A stretch of 64,000 nt of DNA from Arthrobacter sp. B1I2 (GCF_030816485.1 NZ_JAUSYC010000002.1:234311-298310); one strand, 5' to 3'. Positions 9,033-18,470 are shown, counted from the stretch's first letter. Translations and numbers: made by a program. The notes: generated by a model from the sequence alone, not told the origin.

Positions 9033-9902
9033 TCAGCCCTTGAGGCCTGCGCTGGCCATGCCCTCTACGAAGCGCTTCTGGGCAAAGATGAACAGGATGA
9101 TCATGGGCAGCGTGGCAAGCGTGGCGCCGGCCATGAGGTAGGGCCACTGCACGTTGAGCGGATCCTGCGAGAAGATCGCAAGCCCTACCTGCAGGGGCCG
9201 GAGCTCATCGGAGTTGGTGACGATGAGGGGCCACAGGAAGCTGTTCCACGCCGCTTCTATCTGGAAGACGCCGATGGTGACCAGAGCGGGTTTCACCAGG
9301 GGCGTCATGATGCGGAAGAAGATCCCGAATTCGCCGAGGCCGTCCACACGCGCCGCATCCGCCAGCTCGGAAGGAAGCGTGACGTAGAACTGGCGCGCCA
9401 GGAAGGTGTAGAGCGGTGCGATCGCCAAAGGGATGATCAGCGCCCACCAGGTGTTGAGCCAGCCAGTCCCGCCCATCCCAAGGATGTCGTTTCCACCGAA
9501 GAGCGGGATGGACTTCACCAGGAGGAACATCGGCACCAGAATGATCTGGAAGGGAACCATCATCAGGGCGATGAAATAGTTCAGGATTCCCTTCGCGCCG
9601 CGGATCGGAGCTTTTGCCAGGGCATATCCGGCCATGGTGCAAAAGACCAGGGTCAGGGCTGTCTGCCCGACCGTGAGCACCAGGCTGTTCCAGAAGTACC
9701 GGAGGAACGGTGCTGCGTCCATTGCCTCCACAAAGTTGGACCAGTGGAACTCTCTGGGCAGCCAGGTGAACGTTCCGACCTCGCCGGTTGATTTGAGCGC
9801 GGTGAGGATCATCCAGATGAACGGGCCGACCATGAGCAAACTGCCCAGTGAGAGCACAACGTAGAGGACCACGCGCCCCGGGGTTAGTTTCGTCTTAACC
9901 AT
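9033..9902 (-). CDS. Carbohydrate ABC transporter permease, MalG family
   Basis: Inner-membrane subunit of a CUT1 sugar importer with six predicted membrane spans, 289 residues. The EAA loop is ELADAARVDGLGEFGIFFRIMTPL, and the C-terminal FAQKRFVEGMASAGLKG is the standard ending of this family. Start at 9902 (MVKTKLTPGR) overlaps the previous permease by 8 bp; the longer open frame adds a non-homologous N-terminus. No ATPase gene is present, so the transporter probably uses a shared MsmK/UgpC-type ATPase encoded elsewhere. Confidence 0.94.
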   Translation of the reverse strand: MVKTKLTPGRVVLYVVLSLGSLLMVGPFIWMILTALKSTGEVGTFTWLPREFHWSNFVEAMDAAPFLRYFWNSLVLTVGQTALTLVFCTMAGYALAKAPIRGAKGILNYFIALMMVPFQIILVPMFLLVKSIPLFGGNDILGMGGTGWLNTWWALIIPLAIAPLYTFLARQFYVTLPSELADAARVDGLGEFGIFFRIMTPLVKPALVTIGVFQIEAAWNSFLWPLIVTNSDELRPLQVGLAIFSQDPLNVQWPYLMAGATLATLPMIILFIFAQKRFVEGMASAGLKG

Positions 9903-10851
9903 CCTGGTTCTTCCTTTGCGAACGACCACCCAGGTAGATGAAGGCAGCGACGAGTATGAGCATGATGACCGTTTCGGCCGAGGCATAGCCCAGCCGGAGG
10001 CCTTCGAAGGCGTTGTTGTAGATGTCGAAGGTCAGCACGGTCGTGGAATTGACCGGACCACCCTTGGTCATAACGAAGACGAGGTCGAAGACCTGGAAGG
10101 TCTGCACGATGGCGGTGATCAACACGAAGTAATGGGCGGGTCCCAAAGCCGGCCAGATCACGTTCCGGAAAACCTGCCAGCGATTGGCGCCATCCAGGTT
10201 TGCGGCCTCCAGCAGTTCCTTGGACACGCCCTGCAGGGCGGCCAGATAGACGATCATCTTGGCACCAAGTCCTTGCCACACGCCGACGGCGATCAAGGCG
10301 GGCAGGGCTGTGGCGGGGTCATTCAACCACTCGGACCGCGTGAGTCCGAAGAGGCTACCAACAGCGTTGGCAAGGCCTGCGCCCGGGTGGTAAATCCACA
10401 GCCACACCGAGGCGACAGCCACGGTTGCGGTCACGACGGGCAGGTAATAGACCGTCCTGAAGAACCCCAGACCGCGGATCTTTTGGTTCAGGCCCAACGC
10501 GATGATCAAAGCCAACCCCATGGACAGGGGAACCACGGCGAGAGTGTAGAGGATGGTGTTGCGGAACGCCGCTTGGAACCGGGTGTCCTGGAACAGCTCC
10601 ACGTAGTTCTCAGTGCCGATCATCTGCCAGGCGCCGGAGAAATCGTAGTTCGTGAAACTCAGGAAGATTGCCGCGAGGGCTGGTACGGCGAGAAAGAATG
10701 TTGAATGCAGCAGGGCTGGTGCCAGGAACAACCAGCCAGCGCGGGACTGCTGACGGGTGAGTCGTGACTTCCGCCCCGCAGGGCGCGCGGCGCGGGTGTT
10801 AGCCGCCCCCGCCGCGCGCACCGCTGGTTTGGTGTCCTTAAGAGTGCTCAC
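9895..10851 (-). CDS. Carbohydrate ABC transporter permease, MalF/UgpA family
   Basis: CUT1 permease of 318 residues. An Arg-rich cytoplasmic N-terminus is followed by GWLFLAPALLHSTFFLAVPALAAIFLSF and further spans. The EAA loop is KELLEAANLDGANRWQVFRNVIWPAL. The GTG start forms a 4-bp GTGA overlap with the binding-protein stop, and the C-terminus overlaps the MalG-type gene. It pairs with that gene and the lipoprotein at 10848-12125. Confidence 0.94.
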   Translation of the reverse strand: MSTLKDTKPAVRAAGAANTRAARPAGRKSRLTRQQSRAGWLFLAPALLHSTFFLAVPALAAIFLSFTNYDFSGAWQMIGTENYVELFQDTRFQAAFRNTILYTLAVVPLSMGLALIIALGLNQKIRGLGFFRTVYYLPVVTATVAVASVWLWIYHPGAGLANAVGSLFGLTRSEWLNDPATALPALIAVGVWQGLGAKMIVYLAALQGVSKELLEAANLDGANRWQVFRNVIWPALGPAHYFVLITAIVQTFQVFDLVFVMTKGGPVNSTTVLTFDIYNNAFEGLRLGYASAETVIMLILVAAFIYLGGRSQRKNQDG

Positions 10852-12125
10852 TTTGATTGCTGCTCCAGGGCCTTGAGCGTTTCCTCTGCAGTTTTCTTGC
10901 CGAGCAGGGCGTCATCAAGGCTTGTTCCGAACGTTCCCCGAAGATCGAGCCAGTTGGCAGCTCCGCCCTCAAACTTGGCGTCGGCCAGGTTCGCGGCTAC
11001 GAACGTGCTCGCCGGGTTGGACTTCACGACAGCCGAGTCCGCGGCGTCCTTGCCTGCCGGGACGGCGAAGTTCAGGGTAGCAATGCCCGCTTCAGCTTCC
11101 GGCTTGCTGAGCTCCTGGATGAAATCCCAGGCCGCTGCCTTGAGCTTGCTGCTCTTACCGACGGAGGCAAGCTGCCCGCCGGTGAACATGGAGCCTTCCT
11201 TGTCCTCGAGGTTGAAGTAGACGAGGTCGTCACAGACGGCCTGGCCTACGCCCTTGTCCGAGCAGTCAATGTATCCGCCGGTGAAGCCCATGGCAGCTTC
11301 GCCCGTGTTGACCAGCGGGGACTTTGCCGCGTTCTGTGCACCGTACTTCTGCACGTTATTCACCATAGACTTCATCCATTCAAGGGTCTGAACGCCCTCG
11401 GAACCGGCGAATTCAGCCCCACCGTCGGTGTTGTAGAGGGGCTTGCCCAATGAACCGAGCAGAGCGACGAAGTCCTGACGGTACCCGCCCGGTGCGGCCC
11501 AGAAGTCAAAGCCTGCCTGGGTGATGTTCCCTGCGCCATCCTTGACGGTGAGCTTCTCGGCAGCGGTCTTGATTTCGGCCATGGTTGTCGGCGGCTTCGA
11601 CGGATCAAGCCCTGCCTTCTCGAAGAGCGATTTCCGCAGTGCCAAAGGCTTGGGCCCGGCGATCAACGGAACGGCATAGACCTTGCCCTTGTATTCCGAG
11701 GCCGGAACGAGGGCCGGATTCGTCGATTCTCCGAGCGATTCAGCGGTGGCGCCAAACGTTGAGAGGTCTTCAAAAACGTTCTTGGCGGCAAACGGAGGCA
11801 CCCAGCCGATTCCGGTTACCAGCACGTCGTATCCCTGGCCTCCAGCAATGGAGGTGGAGATCTTCTGGTTGAGGGTGTCGAAAGTGGCAAAGTCAGGTTC
11901 GACAGTTACCTGCGGGTACTTCGTCTTGAAGGATGCCACTACCTTTTCGAGCTCGGCTTTACCTTCGTTGCTGGCTGGGTAGCTGGGAACCAGTACCCGG
12001 AGAGTCCCTGTTACTTCCGCGGGATTGGAAGCGGGGGCAGTAGATGTACCGCCAGAGCCACAGGCTCCAAGGGCAAGGGTGCCGGCGACTGCCAGCGCGA
12101 GAAATCCTGCACGTCGACGTGCCAT
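10848..12125 (-). CDS. Sugar ABC transporter substrate-binding lipoprotein
   Basis: Extracellular solute-binding protein family 1, 425 residues. A signal peptide with lipobox (ALAVAGTLALGAC) anchors it through Cys, followed by a Ser/Thr/Ala linker. The body has family-1 features such as EFAGSEGVQTLEWMKSMV and GEAAMGFTGGYI. ATG at 12125 has AGGAGG at good spacing. It is the first gene of the leftward operon and sits behind the palindromic operator at 12180-12193, so it is the probable main target of the LacI regulator. Confidence 0.95.
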   Translation of the reverse strand: MARRRAGFLALAVAGTLALGACGSGGTSTAPASNPAEVTGTLRVLVPSYPASNEGKAELEKVVASFKTKYPQVTVEPDFATFDTLNQKISTSIAGGQGYDVLVTGIGWVPPFAAKNVFEDLSTFGATAESLGESTNPALVPASEYKGKVYAVPLIAGPKPLALRKSLFEKAGLDPSKPPTTMAEIKTAAEKLTVKDGAGNITQAGFDFWAAPGGYRQDFVALLGSLGKPLYNTDGGAEFAGSEGVQTLEWMKSMVNNVQKYGAQNAAKSPLVNTGEAAMGFTGGYIDCSDKGVGQAVCDDLVYFNLEDKEGSMFTGGQLASVGKSSKLKAAAWDFIQELSKPEAEAGIATLNFAVPAGKDAADSAVVKSNPASTFVAANLADAKFEGGAANWLDLRGTFGTSLDDALLGKKTAEETLKALEQQSK

Positions 12126-12179
12126 ATCAAATCCTCCTGATGTAGCCACCCGGCGTTGGATGGCGCTGCAATGAGTGTA

Positions 12180-12193
12180 TGATATCGATATCA
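12180..12193. promoter_or_regulatory. Perfect palindromic operator for a LacI-type regulator
   Basis: TGATATCGATATCA, a perfect 14-bp palindrome, lies 55 bp upstream of the binding-protein start and 86 bp upstream of the divergent YesL-like gene. A 13/14 match precedes the permease at the left edge (575-588). The even, CG-centred palindrome suits LacI-family binding. Assignment to the regulator at 12952 is inference. Confidence 0.6.
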
Positions 12194-12278
12194 GAGGCGC
12201 AAGTCACAGCCGTAGATTCATAGGATGATGAGACGGGAAACGGCTCCGCTCCCCCAGCAACGATGCTGCAGACAGTGA

Positions 12279-12911
12279 ATGGAAGTTATGGAACAGCAAA
12301 GGCGCAGGCCCCGAAGTGCAGCAGTCATGGCTGGCTTGGAAACTGTCGGGGACACCCTCCTGCTGCAGGTCCTGTTCCTGCTCGTCAGTCTTCCACTTTT
12401 CACCATGGTTCCTGCAGCCATCGCCTTGCAGCGGGCGCTGCGCAAAACCGTCATCGAGGAACGCCCCGGAGTGGCCCGCTCCTTTTTCCGGGAGTTTTCG
12501 TGGGCCTGGCCGCGTATTGGATACCTGGGTTTGGCCGTGCCGGTAGCCATGGCAGCAGCCGTCTTCTCCATACTCTTCTGGCTGGCAACACCAGGAGCTC
12601 CCGGCCTGCTGGCCCTGTGCGTGATCATCCCTATTTGCGGCATCGGGGCCGCGGCGTACGTGGCGTTGCTGGCAGCGTCTATGGTTGCTAAGGATGACGC
12701 CACCCGCCCGGAACTGATGGGATCGACCCGGGCCTTGGTACTGGCTAGCCCACTGCCCCTTGCCGGGTGCGTGGTTGTCTTGAGCACCTGGCTGCTTCTT
12801 GCCCTCCGCCTGCCGACGTTGATTCCCCTGGGCAGTGGATTAGTCCCTGCCTTCCTTGCGTGGCTTCTGGTCCGCAAACAAATGGACAACAGCAATGACG
12901 CTACGGGATAA
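12279..12911 (+). CDS. YesL-like (DUF624) membrane protein
   Basis: A 210-residue protein with about five hydrophobic segments: the first is TLLLQVLFLLVSLPLFTMVPAAIAL, and others include IGYLGLAVPVAMAAAVFSILFWL and GCVVVLSTWLLLALRL. YesL/DUF624 proteins are found beside CUT1 sugar transporters and glycosidases, as here, but their function is unknown. Start could be 12279 or the ATG at 12288. It is transcribed away from the sugar operon and just before the LacI gene, 40 bp apart. Confidence 0.78.
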   Translation: MEVMEQQRRRPRSAAVMAGLETVGDTLLLQVLFLLVSLPLFTMVPAAIALQRALRKTVIEERPGVARSFFREFSWAWPRIGYLGLAVPVAMAAAVFSILFWLATPGAPGLLALCVIIPICGIGAAAYVALLAASMVAKDDATRPELMGSTRALVLASPLPLAGCVVVLSTWLLLALRLPTLIPLGSGLVPAFLAWLLVRKQMDNSNDATG

Positions 12912-12951
12912 CCTTCCCCTTGAAGCTTGAATCGGAACTACGAGGACTGAC

Positions 12952-13980
12952 ATGAGAATTACGAAAGATTCCCGACAGCCGGTGATCGCCGACGTCGCCC
13001 GCCTTGCGGGTGTCTCCGTACCAACAGTCTCGCGAGTTTTGACGGGAAACATCCCGGTCAGCGAGGAGCGTCGGCAGAGAGTTCTGGCCGCAGTCGAAGA
13101 ACTGAACTATCGACCCAGTTCACTCGCGAGGGCCCTCAGGAGCGGCGAGCGATCGATGATAGCCATCTTCGCGGCAACCACCTCCACCTTCGGGTATGCC
13201 AACACCCTTGCTGGCATCGAGGAGGTAGCCCAAGGAGCTGGCTACTCCGTGGTGATATCGGCAGTAAAATCCTCCGAGGACTCGGATGTGAAGGCCGCGC
13301 TCGAAATCGCCCTTCAACAACAGCTTGCAGGAATCATCGTCCTGGACTTTGACCCATCAGGCGCAGAAGTGCTCAAACAACTTCCCAAAAACATACCCAC
13401 CGTCGCTGCATCCGGATTCTCCTCAGGCCAGCCAGGCTTCCCCTACGCATTCATTGATGAGTACGCAGCCGGCCGTGAGGCCACCCAACACCTGCTCAAC
13501 CTAGGACACTCTACTGTCCACCACCTAGGCCTCTACCCCCTGACCCAGTTCTCCGGGCGCTACCAAGGATGGCATGACGCGCTCACTGACGCCGGCATCG
13601 AACCACCCGCAGTACTTGAAGCCTCCCGCGCCCCAAGATCCGGCTATGAGCAAGGACTTCGGATCGCAGCGGACCCCGGAATAACGGCTGTCTTCTGCTC
13701 CAACGACGGGCTAGCTCTCGCCGCGCTCCGCGCACTCAAGGAAAAGGGAGTCGCGGTCCCGAGCGAGGTATCCATCATCGGCTGGGATAACCAGCCCTTC
13801 AGTGAGTTCACATGGCCCGCCCTCAGCACCGTGTCGCCGGACTTCAAAGACCTGGGCGTTAGAGCATTCGGTTTGCTCCAGCAGCAACTGTCAGGGCAAG
13901 AGGAAATTTCCGACTCTTCCGCCCGACCCCAACTTCTCGAAAGAGAATCCACTGCGGCGCCGGGTCGCCGGGGCCTTTGA
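12952..13980 (+). CDS. LacI-family transcriptional regulator
   Basis: 342-residue repressor-type protein. N-terminal HTH is VIADVARLAGVSVPTVSRVLTGN with the hinge YRPSSLARALRSG, then a periplasmic-binding-like effector domain (SMIAIFAATTS..., ending with the IIGWDNQPFSEFTWPALSTV signature). GAGGA precedes the ATG. It is expected to sense the sugar handled by the adjacent genes and to bind the palindromes at 12180 and 575. Confidence 0.96.
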   Translation: MRITKDSRQPVIADVARLAGVSVPTVSRVLTGNIPVSEERRQRVLAAVEELNYRPSSLARALRSGERSMIAIFAATTSTFGYANTLAGIEEVAQGAGYSVVISAVKSSEDSDVKAALEIALQQQLAGIIVLDFDPSGAEVLKQLPKNIPTVAASGFSSGQPGFPYAFIDEYAAGREATQHLLNLGHSTVHHLGLYPLTQFSGRYQGWHDALTDAGIEPPAVLEASRAPRSGYEQGLRIAADPGITAVFCSNDGLALAALRALKEKGVAVPSEVSIIGWDNQPFSEFTWPALSTVSPDFKDLGVRAFGLLQQQLSGQEEISDSSARPQLLERESTAAPGRRGL

Positions 13981-14797
13981 CAGTAGTCCTCAGCTGAACC
14001 CGGAAGATCCAAAGAACCTGGCCCCAAACATGGAATCCGCACAGTTAGGGCACACCCCAGCCTGACGGATAAACCCCCTGACAAGGGAGGACTTGGTCGA
14101 TGCGCTGAACTTCAACTCGTACTCCGGCGCCTTGATTCAGTCACGGCATGTGAATTAGCTACCCCTGCCCGGAGTGGTCCTCATCAAAGTCGGGTTTTAT
14201 AGGACATTTTCAATGATTCGCAAGCTTCCCCGCCCCTAGTGCCTTCCCCGTGGCTGTCAGGGTGTGATCTGAGCACATCATGAGCCACTGTCAGTGAAAT
14301 GAATTGTCGCCTTATTCTGACACTGACGTCAGACAGCCACGACTGCGGCAGATACCGTCACGAGTGAGAAGAGCATGAGGGCCTTAGGGCCGGAGCAGTA
14401 ACGCTGAATTGACGGCCAGCATCAACGGCACTGATTCGCCGTGCCCGATGACCTTGCGCTGGCGATTCCCCGGCTGGGCGATAATGGAGAATCTCGATCG
14501 GATCCGCTATTCTCGGCGTTCATTCAAGGGGCGTAGCCGTGCCAGGAGCAGGTCAAGCATCCGCCAAGCGGTTCAGAAGTTCAGCGTCGTGGTCCAAAAC
14601 GAAATTGAGACCCTCTTCAATCTCTTGACGGCGCGGGCTTCTAGAACACCGGCTGCTTGAGTCTGCAGCATCCCGTTGCTCCCGGCCGGAAATTTGCCCT
14701 GAAGGGATACGGTCGTCGCTAGGGCCGGGACGTTTCGTGGGCATAGGCCATCATATCGGGGCTATTAGCTGACTGTGAGTGACATCGGGCGTAGCCT
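13981..14797. other. 817-bp stretch without a supported gene
   Basis: I find no convincing coding frame. It holds a spaced inverted repeat, GTGGCTGTC (14250-14258) against GACAGCCAC (14332-14340), with a further internal TGTCAG/CTGACA pair. At 14078-14092 is the 15-mer CTGACAAGGGAGGAC, which recurs exactly at 58631-58645. The stretch looks like decayed mobile DNA next to the integrase. Confidence 0.6.
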
Positions 14798-15937
14798 GTG
14801 GTCGTGGCCAGCATTGTCCCCCGCCCGCGCTGGGATGGAACTACGGCGTTTTCGGTGCGTTGGCGGGACCCTGGGACCCGTCGGCAGCGTCGGTTGACTC
14901 TGCGGTCGGAGCAGGAAGCGACCAGCCTCGCGCGTCACCTTAACGACAACGGCCAGATCCTGGCGCATGTCCTGCCGGACGCCAGGCCGGGGAACCCTGA
15001 TGTTCCCACGGTCGCGGACGTAGTTCAGGAACATATCGACCTGCTCGTCCGCCCCTCGCCCGGCGCGATCGGAACCTACCAGCGGATACTCGACCTGCAC
15101 ATTCGGGAGTCGATTGGCACCATACCGGTCGACGAGTTCGGTTACCGCGACACCATGCAATGGCTCAAGCACCTGAGCGCCAAAGGTGCCGCGCCCAAAA
15201 GCATGCACAATATGCACGGGTTGCTCTCGGCGGCGATGAACACCGCCTTGCTCCTCGGATACGTGTCCCGCAACCCCTGCCGCGGCGTCACTCTGCCAAC
15301 AATTGAGCGGGCAGACGACGACGCCATGTTCCTCACCCACGAAGAGTTCAGTCTCCTCCTTGAGGGCATTGATGAGCACTACAGGACGTTCATTCAGTTC
15401 CTGGTCATGACTGGAACGAGGTTCGGTGAAGCAACCGCAATGAGGGTCATCGACATCGATCTGCGCTCCCGCCCGGCCACTGCACGGGTGAACAAGGCGT
15501 GGAAGCGCGACGGGCATTCCCGTTATTACGTCGGGCCAACCAAGACCGCAGCGGGCAGACGAACCATCGGCCTTAACCCGGCCCTGGTGGAGTTGCTGAT
15601 TCCCATCGTGGCAGGCCGGCCGGGTAGCGATCTCCTGTTCACGACGACCGACGGCGGGCGGATCTCTCACAAACCATTCTGGCAACATCACTGGGTGCCG
15701 GCCATCCACACAGCCCAAGCCCGCGGATTGGCTAAGACGCCGCGTATTCACGACCTTCGACACACTCATGCGTCATGGCTTATCCAGGACGGCGTTATGT
15801 CTCTCTTCGCGATTTCACGTCGGCTCGGTCATGCATCAGTCCAAACAACGGAGCAGGTGTACGGGCACCTCATGCCGCAGGCCCTTCAAGACGGCGCAGA
15901 CGCTACCGAAAGGTCCATTCAAGGAATCCATTCATAG
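14798..15937 (+). CDS. Tyrosine recombinase / phage-type integrase
   Basis: 379 residues. An N-terminal AP2-like DNA-binding segment (TTAFSVRWRDPGTRRQRRLTL) precedes a SAM-like core-binding domain and the catalytic domain. Catalytic residues: Arg in MTGTRFGEATAM, Lys in VGPTKTAAGRRT, HDLRHTHAS (His, Arg), LGHASVQTTEQVYGH with Tyr355 as nucleophile. GTG start. It looks intact, so it could mobilise flanking DNA, but no tRNA or obvious att repeat is beside it in this window. Confidence 0.95.
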   Translation: MVVASIVPRPRWDGTTAFSVRWRDPGTRRQRRLTLRSEQEATSLARHLNDNGQILAHVLPDARPGNPDVPTVADVVQEHIDLLVRPSPGAIGTYQRILDLHIRESIGTIPVDEFGYRDTMQWLKHLSAKGAAPKSMHNMHGLLSAAMNTALLLGYVSRNPCRGVTLPTIERADDDAMFLTHEEFSLLLEGIDEHYRTFIQFLVMTGTRFGEATAMRVIDIDLRSRPATARVNKAWKRDGHSRYYVGPTKTAAGRRTIGLNPALVELLIPIVAGRPGSDLLFTTTDGGRISHKPFWQHHWVPAIHTAQARGLAKTPRIHDLRHTHASWLIQDGVMSLFAISRRLGHASVQTTEQVYGHLMPQALQDGADATERSIQGIHS

Positions 15938-16049
15938 AACAGCAGCGACAGCACCTCGCTTGCAGTTCCGATTCGGTCTGCCTTCCCGCCCCATCCTAAA
16001 GCTTCCACTCGCACACTATGATGGATATAAGTGACAGGAGGTGTAACAG

Positions 16050-16664
16050 GTGAAGGCAATTCAGGACGCTCGGGAGCTTGGTGAGAAGGTGAAACGGCAC
16101 CGCCACCATGCGGGACTGTCCCAGGAGACGCTTGCCCGCAATATCGGAATCAGCCGGTCCACCATCATCGATCTTGAGCAGGGCAGAAATGTCTCCATCA
16201 GCACGGCCCTTAAGGTCCTTGCACAACTTGGCGCTGGACTCAGCATCACGGAGACCCCTGCAGAGCCGGAACTCTACTGGACTGCCGAATCGGCAGCCCG
16301 TGAGATCAAGCGGGAGCTGCGCAACGGCGATCCGGACTTCGCCATGCGGGTGCTTTCCATGGCGGCCAGTTACTTTGACGATCTGGATCCCTCCGGGCGC
16401 CGGCGCTTCCTTCGTGCCCGGCCCCCGTCCACCGGTCGCAAGCGCTGGGATACCTTGCTGGCCAGGACCTTCGCGTACAAGTGCCACCAGCACAGTCTGA
16501 AAGAGCCCGCATGGACGAGCACGCCGCCGCTGGAGTCAAAATGGTACGCCACCCCCCGCAAGCACGTTTCCCCTGCATGGAAGCTACGCATGGCGGAACG
16601 GACCCCCGTTGAATTCTCAGAGGCAAACATCGCGTTCGATCCAGCCAACCTGGCCGCAGCATGA
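16050..16664 (+). CDS. XRE-family HTH protein, putative antitoxin/regulator of the adjacent nucleotidyltransferase
   Basis: 204 residues. An XRE helix-turn-helix occupies about residues 10-60 (GLSQETLARNIGISRSTIIDLEQGRNVSISTALKVL). A basic C-terminal domain of about 130 residues follows that I do not recognise. GTG start with AGGAGGTG 8 bp upstream. It overlaps the nucleotidyltransferase gene by 4 bp (ATGA), so the two are made together. A DNA-binding protein fused to an extra domain and coupled to a nucleotidyltransferase resembles AbiE/MNT-type toxin-antitoxin pairs. Confidence 0.85.
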   Translation: MKAIQDARELGEKVKRHRHHAGLSQETLARNIGISRSTIIDLEQGRNVSISTALKVLAQLGAGLSITETPAEPELYWTAESAAREIKRELRNGDPDFAMRVLSMAASYFDDLDPSGRRRFLRARPPSTGRKRWDTLLARTFAYKCHQHSLKEPAWTSTPPLESKWYATPRKHVSPAWKLRMAERTPVEFSEANIAFDPANLAAA

Positions 16665-17209
16665 CACCGGCCCGACGGGCAGCCCTTGGACCGGATGACA
16701 TACGGGAGCTTCTGATCGAGCTCTCCCGTCGGCTCCAAGCAAGGGGCGCCGCAGCTGATATCTATCTTGTCGGCGGCGCTGCTATCGCTGTGGAGTTCGA
16801 CTCCCGACGCTCCACAACCGACATCGACGCTGTGTACAAGCCGGAGCAGACGGTGCAGGAGCTCGCCACGGACATGGCTGCCGAGCTCGGCCTGGATCCT
16901 CGGTGGCTGAACAACGCCGCCCGCGCCTACATACCCGACGGCGAGGACTTTGAGGCAGCGGAGGTTGCCATTGCCGACAACCTCATGCTGCGCGTCGCCT
17001 CACCGAGATTTCTGCTCGCCATGAAACTCGCAGCCGGCAGGGACCGGGATATTCCCGATATTGCCGTGCTCTGCAGGGCGCTGGACATCAAGACCGCAGA
17101 GGCGGCCGTCAACGTAGCGATCGAGTTGTACGGCGAGGATTCAATGCAGCTCAGCAACCGCGATGACCTGCTTCTGGTCGCCCGCGAGGCCCTGGACTCG
17201 TTCCGCTGA
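16661..17209 (+). CDS. Nucleotidyltransferase-fold protein (DUF6036/AbiEii-like), putative toxin
   Basis: 182 residues. The minimal nucleotidyltransferase signature is visible: VGGAAIAVEFDSRRSTTDID, i.e. GG followed by DxD about 15 residues on. A later conserved KLAAGRDRDIPDIAVL helix matches the K-x(3-4)-RDxxD region of AbiEii/DUF6036 proteins. Expected chemistry is nucleotide transfer to RNA or protein. The ATGA overlap with the XRE gene supports a two-gene module. Family assignment is from memory of motifs and is moderate. Confidence 0.8.
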   Translation: MTPARRAALGPDDIRELLIELSRRLQARGAAADIYLVGGAAIAVEFDSRRSTTDIDAVYKPEQTVQELATDMAAELGLDPRWLNNAARAYIPDGEDFEAAEVAIADNLMLRVASPRFLLAMKLAAGRDRDIPDIAVLCRALDIKTAEAAVNVAIELYGEDSMQLSNRDDLLLVAREALDSFR

Positions 17210-17302
17210 CATGGCCCTCAGGGCAACATTCCCGCCGACCTATTGACGCCGTACTGAGTGTGCCCTGAAACTCAACCTGACGTGTTGAGGGTGGGAGGCT
17301 AA

Positions 17303-17868
17303 ATGGTTGGTCAGCGAATCGGGTACGTGCGGGTGAGCACGCTGGACCAGAACGAGAAACGCCAGCTCGAAGGCCAGGTTCTTGACCGGGTGTTTACGGA
17401 CAAAGCCTCCGGGAAGGACACCGCCAGACCCAACTCGCCGAACTGCTGCGCTTCGCCCGCGATGGCGACACCGTGGTCGTGCACAGCATGGACCGGCTCG
17501 CCCGGAACCTTGATGACCATCGAGCTCTCGTCCAAAGCCTCACCCGCAAAGGCGTGGGCGTCGAATTCGTGAAAGAGAACCTGCTCTTCACGGGCGAGGA
17601 CTCCCCCATGGCCAACCTGATGCTGTCCGTCATGGGTGCTTTCGCGGAGTTCGAACGGTCACTAATCAGGGAGCGCCAGCGGGAAGGCATTGCCCTGGCC
17701 AAGCAGCGCGGAGCCTGCAAAGGACGAAAAAAGACACTCTCGCCGGAACGGGCCGCAGGGATGGTCGAGCGCGCAGGCACCGGGATACCAAAAGTCGCCC
17801 TTGCCCGCGAATACGGGATCAGCAGGGAAACCGTATACCAGTACCTGCGCCACGCCCGACTGGAATGA
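17303..17868 (+). pseudogene. Serine recombinase/resolvase, frameshifted
   Basis: The N-terminal part (RIGYVRVSTLDQNEKRQLEG, Ser nucleophile in RVST) is in one frame to about 17430. The rest (AELLRFARDGDTVVVHSMDRLARNLDD..., GAFAEFERSLIRERQREGI, C-terminal HTH REYGISRETVYQYLRHA) is in the next. A missing C in the run near 17430 explains the shift. GGGAGG precedes the ATG. Together the halves would form a normal Tn3-type resolvase of about 188 residues. A sequencing error in the C run remains possible. Confidence 0.88.
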
Positions 17869-18058
17869 CGGTCTCTCTTCAGGGATGCACGATGCTGGCA
17901 AAGCGGCTCGCTAGCTTTACAGAAGGTACGTTATCGGCGCTTAAAGGACGCGAGTAGAAGTAGCTGCTAAAACTTCCATCCCATGACGAATTCGGTGTTT
18001 CCCCGGCCTGGGTTGCTGTTACTTACTACCGAGCCTGGTCGTCGAGCTCGGCGGGCGG

Positions 18059-18304
18059 CTAGCCCAAGCCTCGGTCGTTCACTAAAACGGTGTTCATACA
18101 GTCCTCATAGACGGTGTAACCGCAAGCAATATCCGCGGCGGTTTCAACAGTGTATTCTCCTGGCCCGATTCGGGTCACTCTGATGCCATGGTTCTGCGCA
18201 AGGGCGTCGGGGATGATTCTGCCGACAGCCGAGTTCAGAAGATCGTCGATCCGGGAGGCATCCGTCGTCGTTACGCGAAGGATCGTGCTGGGGGCTTGAA
18301 TCAT
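18059..18304 (-). CDS. Small hypothetical protein
   Basis: 81 residues from an ATG at 18304 with a weak AGAAAGAG upstream. The composition looks protein-like (RVTTTDASRIDDLLNSAVGRI..., GEYTVETAADIACGYTVYEDC) with alternating polar and hydrophobic residues. I do not recognise a family. It lies downstream of, and on the same strand as, the YczE-like gene. Confidence 0.42.
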   Translation of the reverse strand: MIQAPSTILRVTTTDASRIDDLLNSAVGRIIPDALAQNHGIRVTRIGPGEYTVETAADIACGYTVYEDCMNTVLVNDRGLG

Positions 18305-18470
18305 TTGCTCTTTCTCATTCCTTGCCGAAAGGTTGCTTGCTGTCATGCGGCAAGCCGAGGGGCTATTCCCGGCTCCTGAATACCCGTTCATGCCAGTTGA
18401 AAGCGGCTGGGGGGAGAGGCCGCATTCACGCCCTGGGTCGGTACCGGACGGCAGCGGCAAATCGATTTCA

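Noticed and set aside
12218..12895. Minus-strand frame of 225 codons over the YesL-like gene
   Set aside because: Arg/Ser/Ala-rich shadow with no motif. The plus-strand product has clear membrane spans.
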